45,211 nt of DNA from Raineyella sp964402325 (GTDB taxonomy: Bacteria > Actinomycetota > Actinomycetes > Propionibacteriales > Propionibacteriaceae), in assembly GCA_964402325.1 (NCBI GenBank), contig CAYOBI010000012.1:1-45211 (forward strand), given 5' to 3'. A program made the translations under genes and the position numbers. Each line of letters begins with the position of its first letter. Position 1 is the stretch's first letter. This document shows, piece after piece, positions 1 to 9,679 of the stretch. The notes beneath the pieces were generated by a model. The model was not told the DNA's origin. It ran no database searches and worked only from the letters and a program-made list of their open reading frames with translations.

Positions 1-324
1 CTGCTCGACGCGGGACGCGGCCAGGACGGCGAGCCGTACCTGGCCGGGACCGCCCCGACCCCGGTCGCCCGGCTCTCCGCGGCGACCGCCGCCCGGATCG
101 GCGCCGACGGGGCCGTGGTGCTCCGGGCCGGGGCCGACGGGCTGGCGCTGCCGCTGGTGGTGGAGGCTTCGATGGTCGACGACGTCGTCTGGGTGCCCCG
201 CAACGCCCCCGGGCTCTCGGTGGCCGAGCACCTCGGTCTGACCGCCGGCGACCGGGTCGGGGTCGCCGCCGCGCCACCCACTGACCCGTCCGTCCGCACC
301 GACTCGACTGGAGGCAAGGCATGA
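1..324 (+). CDS. nuoG: NADH-quinone oxidoreductase subunit G, C-terminal fragment
   Basis: The frame is open from base 1 to the stop at 322-324 and encodes the last 107 residues of a protein that starts outside the window. The fragment has no iron-sulfur motif. It resembles the C-terminal tail that closes molybdopterin-oxidoreductase-like proteins, with segments such as WVPRNAPG and LTAGDRVGV. The identification rests mainly on position: its stop overlaps the nuoH start (ATGA, 321-324), and nuoG precedes nuoH in complex I operons. NuoG carries Fe-S clusters in the peripheral arm that oxidises NADH. Confidence 0.8.
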   Translation: MLDAGRGQDGEPYLAGTAPTPVARLSAATAARIGADGAVVLRAGADGLALPLVVEASMVDDVVWVPRNAPGLSVAEHLGLTAGDRVGVAAAPPTDPSVRTDSTGGKA

Positions 325-1673
325 TCCCGCTGGACCTCTCCCTGTTCGGTCACGACCCCGTGTGGTTGGTGATCGTCAAGGTGATCATCTGGTTCGTGTT
401 CATCCTGTTGGCGACGATCTTCAACGTCTGGCTGGAGCGCCGCACGCTGGGTCGGATGCAGCAGCGCATCGGGCCGAACTTCGCCGGCCCGTTCGGCCTG
501 ATCCAGGCCCTCGGCGACGGCCTGAAGCTGCTGTTCAAGGAGGACGTGACGCCGAAGCTGGCCGATCGCTTCGTCTTCAAGCTGGCCCCGTTCATCATGA
601 CGGTCGTCGCCTTCGGCACCTTCTCGCTGATCCCCTTCGGCGGCACGGTCAAGATGTTCGGGGTGCAGACCCAGCTGCAGCTGGTGGACACCCCGGCCGC
701 GGTGCTGCTCTACCTGGCGCTCACCTCGATCGCCGTGTACGGCGTCGTGCTGGCCGGCTGGTCGTCGTCCTCCACGTACGCCCTGCTCGGCGGCCTGCGC
801 TCGACCGCGTCGATGATCTCCTACGAGATCGCGATGGGCCTGTCGCTGGTGTCGGTCTTCCTCTACGCGGGCACGCTGTCGACCAGCGAGATCGTCGCGG
901 CGCAGGCCCGGCCGCTGCAGTTCGGGTCGGCGCAGTGGCAGGGCTCGATGGGCTGGTACTTCCTGCTGCTGATCCCGTCGTTCATCATCTACGTGATCTC
1001 GATGTTCGCCGAGACCAACCGGCAGCCGTTCGACCTCCCCGAGGCCGAGGGCGAGCTGGGTTCGGGCTACATGACGGAGTACTCCGGCATGACGTACGCC
1101 CTGTTCTTCCTCTCCGAGTACATCAACATGTTCATGGTCTCGTGCGTGGCGACGACGCTCTTCATGGGCGGCTACCTGCCGATCTGGCCGTTCAACAACA
1201 TCGCGGCCCTGAACAACCCGTGGCTCGGCCCGGTCTGGTTCCTGATCAAGGCCTACATCTTCATGTTCCTGTTCATCTGGGTGCGGGCGACCGTCCCCCG
1301 CATCCGCTACGACCAGCTGATGCGTCTGGGCTGGAAGTGGCTGATCCCGATCTCGCTCGGCTGGACGATGCTGGTCGCGGTCTTCCGCGTCGGCGTCGCC
1401 GACGGGTGGCTCGGCAGCCGCGGCTTCTGGATCGCCGCGATCGTGGTCGCCGCGGTGCTGATCGCCCTGTTGCTGTTCGGCGGCCCGCGGGAGCCCGAGC
1501 AGGCCGCGGAGGAGCAGCCGGCGTTCGACCCGTACGCCGGTGGCTACCCGGTCCCGCCGATGCCGGGCCAGCAGGTGCCCGGGCTGGTCGACGTGGTCAG
1601 CTCCGCGGCCGACGAGGCCACCCGGACGGCACTGTCCGAAACGTCCGACTCCCAGCGAAGGGCTGATTCCTGA
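321..1673 (+). CDS. nuoH: NADH-quinone oxidoreductase subunit H
   Basis: NuoH is the membrane subunit of complex I that joins the peripheral arm to the membrane arm and forms part of the quinone chamber. The 450-residue protein shows family signatures: an early ERRTLGRMQQRIGPN segment, GLIQALGDGLKLLFKED, the FAETNRQPFDLPEAEGELGSG loop that faces quinone, and a late WVRATVPRIRYDQLM segment. About eight hydrophobic helices are present. The last 60 or so residues form a polar, Pro- and Glu-rich cytoplasmic tail, an extension common in actinobacterial NuoH. Its start overlaps the nuoG stop, and its stop (1671-1673) overlaps the nuoI start by one base, so translation is probably coupled. Confidence 0.97.
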   Translation: MIPLDLSLFGHDPVWLVIVKVIIWFVFILLATIFNVWLERRTLGRMQQRIGPNFAGPFGLIQALGDGLKLLFKEDVTPKLADRFVFKLAPFIMTVVAFGTFSLIPFGGTVKMFGVQTQLQLVDTPAAVLLYLALTSIAVYGVVLAGWSSSSTYALLGGLRSTASMISYEIAMGLSLVSVFLYAGTLSTSEIVAAQARPLQFGSAQWQGSMGWYFLLLIPSFIIYVISMFAETNRQPFDLPEAEGELGSGYMTEYSGMTYALFFLSEYINMFMVSCVATTLFMGGYLPIWPFNNIAALNNPWLGPVWFLIKAYIFMFLFIWVRATVPRIRYDQLMRLGWKWLIPISLGWTMLVAVFRVGVADGWLGSRGFWIAAIVVAAVLIALLLFGGPREPEQAAEEQPAFDPYAGGYPVPPMPGQQVPGLVDVVSSAADEATRTALSETSDSQRRADS

Positions 1674-2407
1674 TGGTGAATCCTGTTGCCGGGTTCGGGG
1701 TGACGTTCTCCACCCTGTTCCGCAAGACCCAGATCAAGGGCGACCAGGCCCGGATGTATCCGGAGCGGCCGGCGATGATCATGCCGCGCTACCACGGGCG
1801 CCACCAGCTGAACCGCTGGCCCGACGGCCTGGAGAAGTGCGTCGGTTGCGAGCTGTGCGCCTGGGCCTGCCCGGCCGACGCGATCTTCGTCGAGGGCGCG
1901 GACAACACCGAGGAGGAGCGCTACTCCCCGGGTGAGCGGTACGGCCGCGTCTACCAGATCAACTACCTGCGCTGCATCCTGTGCGGGTTCTGCATCGAGG
2001 CCTGCCCGACCCGGGCGCTCACCATGACGAACGAGTTCGAGCTCGCCGACACCAGCCGCGAGGCGATGATCCTGCAGAAGGACCAGCTGCTCGCCCCGCT
2101 GCTGCCCGGCATGGAGCAGCCGCCGCACCCGCGCCGGCTCGGCGACGACGAGCGCGCGTACTTCCTCGGCCTGCCCGACACCGGCGCCCGGGACACCCGG
2201 ATGCCGGCTGGACAGCAGGACACGTACGTCGACGAGTCCGAGGCCCGCCCGGTGGGCACGCCCTGGATCCGCAAGGGGTCGGAGGCGCGCAAGGAGATGC
2301 GCAAGCAGTTCCACCCGGACTACAGCATGCCCGCTGACCCGGCGCTCGGTGCCGGCGAGGACGCCCGGGCCCTCGGCCCGGCCGAGCGCAAGGGAGCCGA
2401 ACGATGA
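1673..2407 (+). CDS. nuoI: NADH-quinone oxidoreductase subunit I
   Basis: This ferredoxin-like subunit carries two [4Fe-4S] clusters (N6a and N6b) that pass electrons toward NuoB. Two motifs are intact: CVGCELCAWACP near residue 57 and CILCGFCIEACP near residue 102. At 244 residues it is longer than the common 160-210. The extra length is a C-terminal tail rich in Asp, Glu, Arg and Pro, which is usual in actinobacteria and has no motif that I recognise. The ATG overlaps the nuoH stop and the stop overlaps nuoJ (ATGA at 2404-2407). Confidence 0.97.
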   Translation: MVNPVAGFGVTFSTLFRKTQIKGDQARMYPERPAMIMPRYHGRHQLNRWPDGLEKCVGCELCAWACPADAIFVEGADNTEEERYSPGERYGRVYQINYLRCILCGFCIEACPTRALTMTNEFELADTSREAMILQKDQLLAPLLPGMEQPPHPRRLGDDERAYFLGLPDTGARDTRMPAGQQDTYVDESEARPVGTPWIRKGSEARKEMRKQFHPDYSMPADPALGAGEDARALGPAERKGAER

Positions 2408-3324
2408 TCCCCCTGGTGACCGCCCAAGCGGTGGCCTTCTGGCTGCTGGCGCCGTTCATGGTGCTCGCCGCCCTCGGCATCGTGCTGTCGCGCAAGCCGG
2501 TCCACTCGGCGCTGTTCATGGCGTTCGTGATGATCGCCCTGGCGGTGCAGTACGGCGCCCTCGACTCGCCCTTCCTGCTGGCGGTGCAGATCATCGTCTA
2601 CACCGGCGCGATCATGATGCTGTTCCTCTTCGTCGTAATGCTGGTCGGTGTCGACACGACCGACTCCGTCGTCGAGACGATCAAGGGGCAGCGGGTGCTC
2701 GCCGCGCTGGCCGCCGTCGCCCTGCTGGTGCTGGTGGTGCTCGGCCTCGGCAACGCCGTCGGCGGCTCCGCGAAGGGCCTGGCCGACCCGAACTCGCTGG
2801 GCAACGCGCAGGGCATCGCCTACCTGCTCTTCAACCGCTACGTGCTGGTGCTCGAGGCCGCCGCGGCGCTGCTGCTGATCGCCACGATCGGCGCGATGGT
2901 GCTCGCCCACCGCGAGCGGACCACCCCGAAGAAGTCGCAGCCCGAGCAGTCGCGGGACCGGATGCAGGCGTACGCCCGCACCGGTGCCCACCCCGGTGGC
3001 CTGCCCGCCTCCGGCGTGTTCGCCCGGCACAACGGCGTCGACGCGCCGGCCCTGCTGCCGGACGGGTCGGTGGCCGAGTCCTCGGTGTCGCGGACCCTGA
3101 AGCTGCGCGGCGTGATGCTCCAGGGCGACAACCTGGCCGATCCGGTCCGGGAGAGCCTCGGGGCGATCGAGCCGGGGTCGGAGGACACCGTCGGTGGTCG
3201 TACGGTCGCGCAGGCGCGCACTGATGAGCAGGCGCAGGCCGACGCAGCCGAGCGTGAGCAGCTGGAGGCCGCCGCGACGGCGGGCGCCGGGACCGAGTCC
3301 GCGGAGGGAACCGAAGAACGATGA
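2404..3324 (+). CDS. nuoJ: NADH-quinone oxidoreductase subunit J
   Basis: NuoJ is a membrane-arm subunit. The first 180 or so residues contain five hydrophobic helices and the conserved pattern with SRKPVHSALFMAF and QIIVYTGAIMMLFLFVVMLVG, which includes the pi-bulge helix region. The remaining 120 or so residues are hydrophilic and rich in Arg, Gln, Ala and Glu. They form a cytoplasmic tail with no recognisable domain, which makes the 306-residue protein longer than the 160-190 of enterobacterial NuoJ. The start overlaps the nuoI stop, and the stop overlaps the nuoK start (3321-3324). Confidence 0.95.
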   Translation: MIPLVTAQAVAFWLLAPFMVLAALGIVLSRKPVHSALFMAFVMIALAVQYGALDSPFLLAVQIIVYTGAIMMLFLFVVMLVGVDTTDSVVETIKGQRVLAALAAVALLVLVVLGLGNAVGGSAKGLADPNSLGNAQGIAYLLFNRYVLVLEAAAALLLIATIGAMVLAHRERTTPKKSQPEQSRDRMQAYARTGAHPGGLPASGVFARHNGVDAPALLPDGSVAESSVSRTLKLRGVMLQGDNLADPVRESLGAIEPGSEDTVGGRTVAQARTDEQAQADAAEREQLEAAATAGAGTESAEGTEER

Positions 3325-3620
3325 GCCCGAACAACTACCTCATCCTCGCGACGCTGCTGTTCGTCATCGGCGCCTCGGGCGTCATGCTGCGGCGCAACGC
3401 CATCGTCGCGTTCATGTCGATCGAGCTGATGCTCAACAGTGCCAACCTGCTGCTGGTCACCTTCTCCCACTACTGGGGGGTCCTCGACGGCCAGGTCGGC
3501 GCGCTGTTCGTGATGGTGGTCGCGGCCTGTGAGGTCGTCGTCGGCCTCGCGATCATCGTGTCCATTTTCCGTACGCGTCGCTCGGCTTCGGTCGATGACG
3601 CCAACCTGCTGAAGTTCTGA
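3321..3620 (+). CDS. nuoK: NADH-quinone oxidoreductase subunit K
   Basis: This small membrane-arm subunit of 99 residues has three hydrophobic helices, the normal family size and topology. The two conserved membrane glutamates of the proton channel are visible in the MSIELMLNSANL and AACEVVVGLAI segments. The start codon overlaps the end of nuoJ (ATGA), and nuoL follows after 11 bases, so it is one cistron of the nuo polycistron. Confidence 0.97.
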   Translation: MSPNNYLILATLLFVIGASGVMLRRNAIVAFMSIELMLNSANLLLVTFSHYWGVLDGQVGALFVMVVAACEVVVGLAIIVSIFRTRRSASVDDANLLKF

Positions 3621-3631
3621 GGGGCGCGCCG

Positions 3632-5539
3632 ATGATTCCGCTTGAACTGGTCGCCTCGGTCCCGGCCGAGGGAATGTTCACCTGGGGCTGGACGATGATC
3701 GCCGCCCCCGCGCTCGGTGCCCTGCTGCTGCTCGTCCTCGGACGGGTGACGGACCGGTGGGGCCACTACCTGGCCACCCTGATGCCGATCTGGTCGTTCG
3801 CGATCGCCGCCTGCCTGTTCGCCGAGATGCTGTTCCGCCCGGCCGACCACCGCGTGGTGAGCGCCCCGGTCTACGAATGGATCAACGCGGGCACCTGGAC
3901 GGCGAGTTTCGGGCTGCGGATCGACCAGCTGTCGATCCTGTTCGCCCTGCTGATCACCGGCGTCGGGTCGCTGATCCACGTCTACTCGATCGGCTACATG
4001 GCGCACGACCCCAACCGGCGCCGGTTCTTCGCCTACCTGAACCTCTTCATCACCGCGATGCTGATCCTGGTGCTGGCGGACAACTACCTGCTGCTGTTCT
4101 TCGGCTGGGAGGGCGTCGGCCTGTCGTCCTACCTGCTGATCGGCTTCTGGCAGCAGCGGCCGAAGGCCGCCAAGGCCGCCACCAAGGCGTTCGTGATGAA
4201 CCGTGTCGGTGACGTGGCGATGTCGATCGCGCTGATGCTGATGATCGCGCTGTTCGGCTCGACCTCGTTCGACGCGGTCAACGCCGGGTCGCCGCGGATG
4301 ACCACCCCGATCGCCACCCTGCTCGGCATCCTGCTGCTGGTCGGTGCCTGCGCCAAGTCGGCCCAGGTGCCGCTGCAGGCCTGGTTGCTGGACGCCATGG
4401 AGGGCCCGACCCCGGTCTCCGCCCTGATCCACGCCGCGACCATGGTCACCGCCGGTGTCTACCTGGTGGTCCGGTCCGGCTCGATCTACGCGATGTCCGA
4501 GGTCGCCTCGACCGTCGTCGTGATCGTCGGCACGGTCACCCTGCTCGCCGGCGCCTGGATCGGTTCCGCCAAGGACGACATCAAGAAGGTGCTGGCCGGT
4601 TCGACCATGTCGCAGATCGGCTACATGATGCTGGCCGCGGGCATCGGCCCGGCGGGCTACGCGTTCGCGATCTTCCACCTGCTCACCCACGGCTTCTTCA
4701 AGGCCAACATGTTCCTCGGGGCCGGCTCGATCATGCACGGCATGAACGACGACGTCGACATGCGCCACTACGGCGGCCTCGCCAGGGCGATGCGGATCAC
4801 CTTCCTGACCTTCGGGATGGGCTACCTGGCGATCATCGGCTTCCCGTTCTTCTCCGGCTTCTACTCCAAGGACCACATCATCGAAGCCGCGTTCCACTTC
4901 AACCCGATCGTCGGGTCGCTGGCGCTCTTCGGCGCCGGGGTCACCGGCTTCTACATGACCCGGCTGATGATGATGACGTTCTTCGGCGAGAAGCGTTGGC
5001 GTGACGACCAGCACCCGCACGAGTCGCCGGCCGTGATGTGGGTGCCGCTGGTCCTGCTCGCGCTGATGTCGATCGGCGCCGGCCTGGAGATCAACAACTG
5101 GATCGGCCGCTTCCTGGCCCCTGCGGTGAACGGCGAGGTGGAGGTCTCCGGCCTGTTCCACTTCACCCCGATCGGCCTGGTCACGCTGCTCGTGGTCGCC
5201 GCCGGCGTCGCGCTCGGCTGGTGGCTGTTCCGCGGGGACATCCCCGACCGGGCCCCCGAGAACGTCTCGGTGATGACGCAGATCGGCCGCAACGACCTGT
5301 ACGGCGACGCCATCAACGCGGCGGCGTTCACCAACACCGGCGCCGGTGTGGTGACGGCCGTGGTGGCCGTCGACGACCACGCGATCGACGCGGTCGCCAA
5401 CGGCACGGGCACCGCCTTCGCCGGGGTCGGGCAGGTCCTCAAGCGGTTCCAGACCGGCTACGTCCGTTCGTACGCGCTGACGATGGTGGCGGGCTCCGTC
5501 CTCATCGCTGTCGTGCTGATCCTGGGCCGGCTGGCCTGA
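3632..5539 (+). CDS. nuoL: NADH-quinone oxidoreductase subunit L
   Basis: NuoL is the distal antiporter-like proton-pumping subunit of complex I. The 635-residue protein carries the family core: FFGWEGVGLSSYLLIGFW with the essential Glu, KAFVMNRVGDV, PLQAWLLDAMEGPTPVSALIHAATMV with conserved Lys/His partners, and LAGSTMSQIGYMMLAAG. A final helix follows a long amphipathic stretch, matching the lateral helix architecture. The spacing from nuoK is 11 bases with a weak GGGGCG Shine-Dalgarno sequence. nuoM follows after 16 bases with a clear GGGAGGAG site. Confidence 0.97.
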   Translation: MIPLELVASVPAEGMFTWGWTMIAAPALGALLLLVLGRVTDRWGHYLATLMPIWSFAIAACLFAEMLFRPADHRVVSAPVYEWINAGTWTASFGLRIDQLSILFALLITGVGSLIHVYSIGYMAHDPNRRRFFAYLNLFITAMLILVLADNYLLLFFGWEGVGLSSYLLIGFWQQRPKAAKAATKAFVMNRVGDVAMSIALMLMIALFGSTSFDAVNAGSPRMTTPIATLLGILLLVGACAKSAQVPLQAWLLDAMEGPTPVSALIHAATMVTAGVYLVVRSGSIYAMSEVASTVVVIVGTVTLLAGAWIGSAKDDIKKVLAGSTMSQIGYMMLAAGIGPAGYAFAIFHLLTHGFFKANMFLGAGSIMHGMNDDVDMRHYGGLARAMRITFLTFGMGYLAIIGFPFFSGFYSKDHIIEAAFHFNPIVGSLALFGAGVTGFYMTRLMMMTFFGEKRWRDDQHPHESPAVMWVPLVLLALMSIGAGLEINNWIGRFLAPAVNGEVEVSGLFHFTPIGLVTLLVVAAGVALGWWLFRGDIPDRAPENVSVMTQIGRNDLYGDAINAAAFTNTGAGVVTAVVAVDDHAIDAVANGTGTAFAGVGQVLKRFQTGYVRSYALTMVAGSVLIAVVLILGRLA

Positions 5540-5555
5540 CGGGAGGAGAAACCAC

Positions 5556-7100
5556 ATGACGACGTTTCCCTGGCTCACCGTGCTCGCGGTGCTGCCCCTG
5601 ATCGGCGCGCTCGCGCTGGTCTTCATCAAGGGCTCGCTGGCCCGTACGGTCGGCCTCGCCTTCTCCCTCGTGACGCTGGTCGTCTCGATCGTGGTCGCCC
5701 TCGGCTTCCAGCCGGGCAACGGCCTGCAGTACGTCGAGCAGCAGTCCTGGATCCCGGCCATCGGCGCCTCGTACTCCCTCGGCGTCGACGGCATGGGCCT
5801 GCTGATGGTCCTGCTGACCACGATCCTGGTGCCGGTCGTGCTGATCGCCGTCTGGGACGACCCGGACGCCAACGAGGGCCGCTGGACCTCACAGACGTTC
5901 TTCGGCCTGGCGCTGCTGCTCGAGGGCCTGTCGCTGTACGTGTTCATGGCCACCGACGTGCTGCTCTTCTACCTCTTCTTCGAGGCCACCCTGATCCCGA
6001 TGTACTTCCTGATCGGCGGTTTCGGTGGGCACAAGCGCAGCGCGGCGGCGATGAAGTTCCTGCTCTTCTCGCTCGCCGGCGGCCTGGTGATGCTCGTCGC
6101 GGTGATCGGGATCTACGCGGTCACCGCAGGCCTCGGTCAGCCCACGTACGCCCTGCAGTCGCTGCAGCCGGCCGCCGCGGCCGGACTGTTCAACACCCCG
6201 ATCGGCAAGTGGCTGTTCGCCGGCTTCTTCATCGCGTTCGCGATCAAGGCGCCGATGGTGCCGGTGCACACCTGGTTGGCCGACGCCGCCGAGGCCTCGA
6301 ACCCCGGCAGTGCCACCCTGATGGTGTCGGTGCTGGACAAGATCGGCACCTTCGGCATGCTGCGGTTCTGTCTCGGTCTGTTCCCCGAGGCAAGCGTCTG
6401 GGCGACCCCGTTCGTCCTGGTCCTCGCGCTGATCTCGATCATCTACGGCGCGGTCGCCGCGATCGGTCAGCGCAACCTGATGCGGTTCGTCGCGTTCACC
6501 TCGGTGAGCCACTTCGGCTTCATGGTGATGGGCATCTTCGCGATGACCACCGCCGGCATCTCCGGCTCGATCTTCTACATGTTCAACCACGGCCTGTCGA
6601 CGGCGGCGCTGTTCCTGGTCGTCGGCTTCATGGTGAAGCGCCGCGGGTCGGCCGACATCGCCGCGTTCGGCGGCGTGCAGAAGGTGGCCCCGGTGATGGC
6701 GGGCTTCCTGCTGGTCTCCGGCCTGTCCGCGCTGGCCCTGCCGGGCCTGTCCAGCTTCGTCTCGGAATTCATGGTGCTGGCCGGCACGTTCAGCAAGTAC
6801 CGCTGGATCGCCGCCCTCGCCGCCGTCGCGCTGCTGCTGTCCGCGGTGTACGTCACCTCGGTCTACCAGCGCACGATGACCGGCCCGGTGACCGACCAGG
6901 TGGCCCGTACGGTCCACACCGACCTCACCCTGCGCGAGCGGGTGGCCGTCGCCCCGCTGCTCGCAATCATCCTCGTGCTCGGTTTCTTCCCGCGTCCTGC
7001 CCTGCAGCTGGCTGACCCCCAGGGGGCCCAGACGGTCGCGGCCATGCAGAGCGTCGGGGTCTCCGAACCCCAGCCGCAGATCCCGGAGGGCAAGAACTGA
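5556..7100 (+). CDS. nuoM: NADH-quinone oxidoreductase subunit M
   Basis: NuoM is the second antiporter-like proton pump subunit. The 514-residue protein contains YLFFEATLIPMYFLIGGFGG with the conserved Glu, FAIKAPMVPVHTWLADAAEASNPGSATLM, and the GQRNLMRFVAFTSVSHFGFMV helix. The start has a strong Shine-Dalgarno sequence (GGGAGGAG at 5540-5547). The stop overlaps the nuoN ATG by one base (TGATG at 7098-7102). Confidence 0.97.
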   Translation: MTTFPWLTVLAVLPLIGALALVFIKGSLARTVGLAFSLVTLVVSIVVALGFQPGNGLQYVEQQSWIPAIGASYSLGVDGMGLLMVLLTTILVPVVLIAVWDDPDANEGRWTSQTFFGLALLLEGLSLYVFMATDVLLFYLFFEATLIPMYFLIGGFGGHKRSAAAMKFLLFSLAGGLVMLVAVIGIYAVTAGLGQPTYALQSLQPAAAAGLFNTPIGKWLFAGFFIAFAIKAPMVPVHTWLADAAEASNPGSATLMVSVLDKIGTFGMLRFCLGLFPEASVWATPFVLVLALISIIYGAVAAIGQRNLMRFVAFTSVSHFGFMVMGIFAMTTAGISGSIFYMFNHGLSTAALFLVVGFMVKRRGSADIAAFGGVQKVAPVMAGFLLVSGLSALALPGLSSFVSEFMVLAGTFSKYRWIAALAAVALLLSAVYVTSVYQRTMTGPVTDQVARTVHTDLTLRERVAVAPLLAIILVLGFFPRPALQLADPQGAQTVAAMQSVGVSEPQPQIPEGKN

Positions 7101-8677
7101 TGAACACCAGCATCGACTACGCAGGGCTGCTCACCGCGATCCTGCCCGTGGTGATCGTCTTCGCCGGCGCCTCGCTCAGCCTGCTCGCCGAGGCGGTCCT
7201 GCCCCGGCGGGCACGGTGGGGGTCCCAGCTGGGGCTGTCGCTCGTCGTCCTGGTCCTCGCCTTCGGCTCCTCGCTGGCGATGTACGGCTCGTCCGCCTCG
7301 CTGGCCAAGGACCAGACCGCGATGGTGATGGTCGACCAGCCGGCCCTCGGCCTGTGGATGCTGCTGGCGATCTTCGGGGTGCTGTCCATCCTGCTGTTCG
7401 CCGAGCGCGAGGTGTACGGCGGCGTCAGCGCCTTCACCCCGTCGGGTGCGGCCATCCCCGGCTCGCTGGAGGAGAAGGCGGCCGGTGAGGCCCGCCACGA
7501 GCACAGCGAGGTCTTCACCCTGCTGCTGTTCTCGATCACCGGCATGATGCTGTTCCTCGCCGCCGACGACCTGATGATGATGTTCGTCGCGTTGGAGATC
7601 ATGTCGCTGCCGCTCTACCTGCTCTCCGGGCTGGCCCGCCGCCGGCGGCTGCTCAGCCAGGAGGCCGCGCTGAAGTACTTCCTCCTCGGCGCGCTCTCCT
7701 CGGCGTTCTTCCTGTTCGGCATCGCCCTCGTGTTCGCGTACGCCGGGTCCTTCCAGCTGGCCGTGATCGACTCGATGATCGGCCAGAGCACCCTGTCGGA
7801 AGGCGTGCTGATCACCGGCCTGCTGATGATGCTGGTCGGCCTGCTGTTCAAGGTCGGCATCGTGCCGTTCCACAGCTGGGTGCCGGACGTCTACACCGGC
7901 GCCCCGACCCCGGTCACCGCCTTCATGGCCGTCTGCACCAAGATCGCCGCCGTCGGCGGCCTGCTGCGGGTGCTGTACGTGGCCCTCGGCGCCGAGCGCT
8001 GGAATTGGCAGCCGGTGCTGGCCGTCGCCGCGATCCTCACCATGGCCGTCGGCGCCATCGTCGGCCTGGCGCAGACCGACATCAAGCGGCTGCTGGCGTA
8101 CTCCTCGATCACCCACGCCGGCTACATCCTGGTCGCCGTCGCCGGTGCTGCCCAGGCCGCCAACGGGATCAGCGGCCTCACCTCGGTGTCGGCCACCTCG
8201 TTCTACCTGCTGACGTACGGTGTGGCCACCATCCCGGCCTTCGCCCTGGTGACGATGGTGCGCGACAACGGCGCCGAGGTGACCCAGCTGACCGGCTGGG
8301 CCGGCATCGGCCGGAAGAACCCGGTGTTCGCCACCGTGATGGCGGTCTTCATGCTGAGCTTCGCCGGCATCCCGCTGACCGCCGGTTTCATGGGCAAGTG
8401 GGCCGTCTTCGCCGCCGCGTTCCAGGGCGGCTGGGGCTGGCTCGCGCTGGTCGGCGTGCTGCTCAGCCTGGTGGCGGCGGTCTACTACCTGCGGGTGATC
8501 GCGATCATGTTCTTCCGCGAGCCGGTCGACGGCCCGGAGGTCACCGACACCTCCGCCGCGACGCTGGTCGTGGTGGTCCTCGGTCTGGTCGCCACCGTGG
8601 TCCTCGGCATCGTGCCGGGTCCGGCGATGGGGTTCTTCCACAATGCGGGTGAGTTCCTGCGGCTGGGTATGATGTGA
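7100..8677 (+). CDS. nuoN: NADH-quinone oxidoreductase subunit N
   Basis: NuoN is the third antiporter-like subunit, next to NuoK in the membrane arm. The 525-residue protein shows MFVALEIMSLPLYLLSGLARR with the conserved Glu, LFKVGIVPFHSWVPDVYTGAPTPVTAFMA, and TDIKRLLAYSSITHAGYILV. Between the early helices lies a hydrophilic loop near residues 105-135 that is longer than in enterobacterial NuoN. It is the last nuo gene, and its stop overlaps the GTG start of the polyprenyl synthase gene, which places that gene in the same transcript. Confidence 0.97.
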   Translation: MNTSIDYAGLLTAILPVVIVFAGASLSLLAEAVLPRRARWGSQLGLSLVVLVLAFGSSLAMYGSSASLAKDQTAMVMVDQPALGLWMLLAIFGVLSILLFAEREVYGGVSAFTPSGAAIPGSLEEKAAGEARHEHSEVFTLLLFSITGMMLFLAADDLMMMFVALEIMSLPLYLLSGLARRRRLLSQEAALKYFLLGALSSAFFLFGIALVFAYAGSFQLAVIDSMIGQSTLSEGVLITGLLMMLVGLLFKVGIVPFHSWVPDVYTGAPTPVTAFMAVCTKIAAVGGLLRVLYVALGAERWNWQPVLAVAAILTMAVGAIVGLAQTDIKRLLAYSSITHAGYILVAVAGAAQAANGISGLTSVSATSFYLLTYGVATIPAFALVTMVRDNGAEVTQLTGWAGIGRKNPVFATVMAVFMLSFAGIPLTAGFMGKWAVFAAAFQGGWGWLALVGVLLSLVAAVYYLRVIAIMFFREPVDGPEVTDTSAATLVVVVLGLVATVVLGIVPGPAMGFFHNAGEFLRLGMM

Positions 8678-9669
8678 GTCTTGTGACCCCCATCTCAGCC
8701 CCGCAGAACCGGGATGCGTTCGAAGCGTACGTGCGGGAGCGGCTCGAGGTGATCGAGACCGCTCTCGCGGCCGCTGCGACCGGCTCCATGCCGTTCGTCA
8801 CCGAAGCTGCCCGGCACATCATCTCCGCCGGGGGCAAGCGGTTCCGCCCGCTGCTCGTCATCCTGGCGTCCTCGCTGGGCACGCCCCGCTCGGCGGAGGA
8901 CCTCACCCGGGCCGCCCTGGTGATGGAGCTGACCCACGTGGCCAGCCTCTACCATGACGACGTGATGGACGAGGCGGAGATCCGGCGCGGCGCCCCGAGC
9001 GCCAACAGCGTCTGGGACAACAGCGTCGCCATCCTCGTCGGCGACTACCTCTTCGCCCGGGCCTCCGACATCGTCGCCGACCTCGGTGTGGACTTCGTCC
9101 GGCTCCAGGCCCGGACCTTCTCCCGGCTGGTGCAGGGCCAGATCGCCGAGACGGTCGGCCCCGCCGAGGGCCAGGACGCCGTCGGCGCCTACCTCGACGT
9201 CGTCGCCGACAAGACCGGCTCGCTGATCGCCTCCTCGGCGATGTTCGGCGGCATGGTGGCGGGTCTGCCGGACGAGCAGATCGCCGCCCTGGCCGGCTTC
9301 GGCGAGGAGCTCGGGGTGGTCTTCCAGCTCAGCGACGACCTGATCGACATCACCTCTGAGAGCACCGGCAAGACACCCGGCACCGACCTGCGCGAAGGCG
9401 TGCCGACCCTGCCGACCCTGATGCTCGCCGACTACCACGACGACGACTCCCGCGACCTGCTCGCGAGGATCCGGGGCGACCTGTCCGACGACGCCGCGCT
9501 CACCGACGTGCTGCGCCGGCTGCGCGGGCATGCCGTGATCGAACGCGCCGGCGAGGAGGTCGCCCGCCGCGCCGAGGTCGCCCGCGGCCACCTGGCGGTG
9601 CTGCCCGAGGGGATCGCCCGCGACGCGCTCAGCGAGCTCTGCGACACCGTGGTGAACCGCTCCGTCTGA
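8674..9669 (+). CDS. Long-chain polyprenyl diphosphate synthase
   Basis: This trans-isoprenyl diphosphate synthase condenses isopentenyl diphosphate units onto an allylic primer. Both aspartate-rich motifs are intact: DDVMD at residues 95-99 and DDLID at 221-225. GGKRFRP near residue 53 is the usual substrate-binding segment. The residue five before the first aspartate motif is Ala (A90), as in octaprenyl synthase IspB, which favours a long-chain product. The GTG at 8674 overlaps the nuoN stop (GTGA); a second GTG at 8683 is possible. Coupling to complex I suggests a role in making the menaquinone side chain. The exact chain length cannot be read from the sequence. Confidence 0.9.
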   Translation: MSLVTPISAPQNRDAFEAYVRERLEVIETALAAAATGSMPFVTEAARHIISAGGKRFRPLLVILASSLGTPRSAEDLTRAALVMELTHVASLYHDDVMDEAEIRRGAPSANSVWDNSVAILVGDYLFARASDIVADLGVDFVRLQARTFSRLVQGQIAETVGPAEGQDAVGAYLDVVADKTGSLIASSAMFGGMVAGLPDEQIAALAGFGEELGVVFQLSDDLIDITSESTGKTPGTDLREGVPTLPTLMLADYHDDDSRDLLARIRGDLSDDAALTDVLRRLRGHAVIERAGEEVARRAEVARGHLAVLPEGIARDALSELCDTVVNRSV

Positions 9670-9679
9670 GTCGACGGCA

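Noticed and set aside
3470..5953. 827-codon open frame on the minus strand opposite nuoL
   Set aside because: It is a shadow of the high third-position GC of nuoL. It is low complexity (His, Asp, Gln, Arg), has no family signature, and lies fully antisense to a conserved gene.
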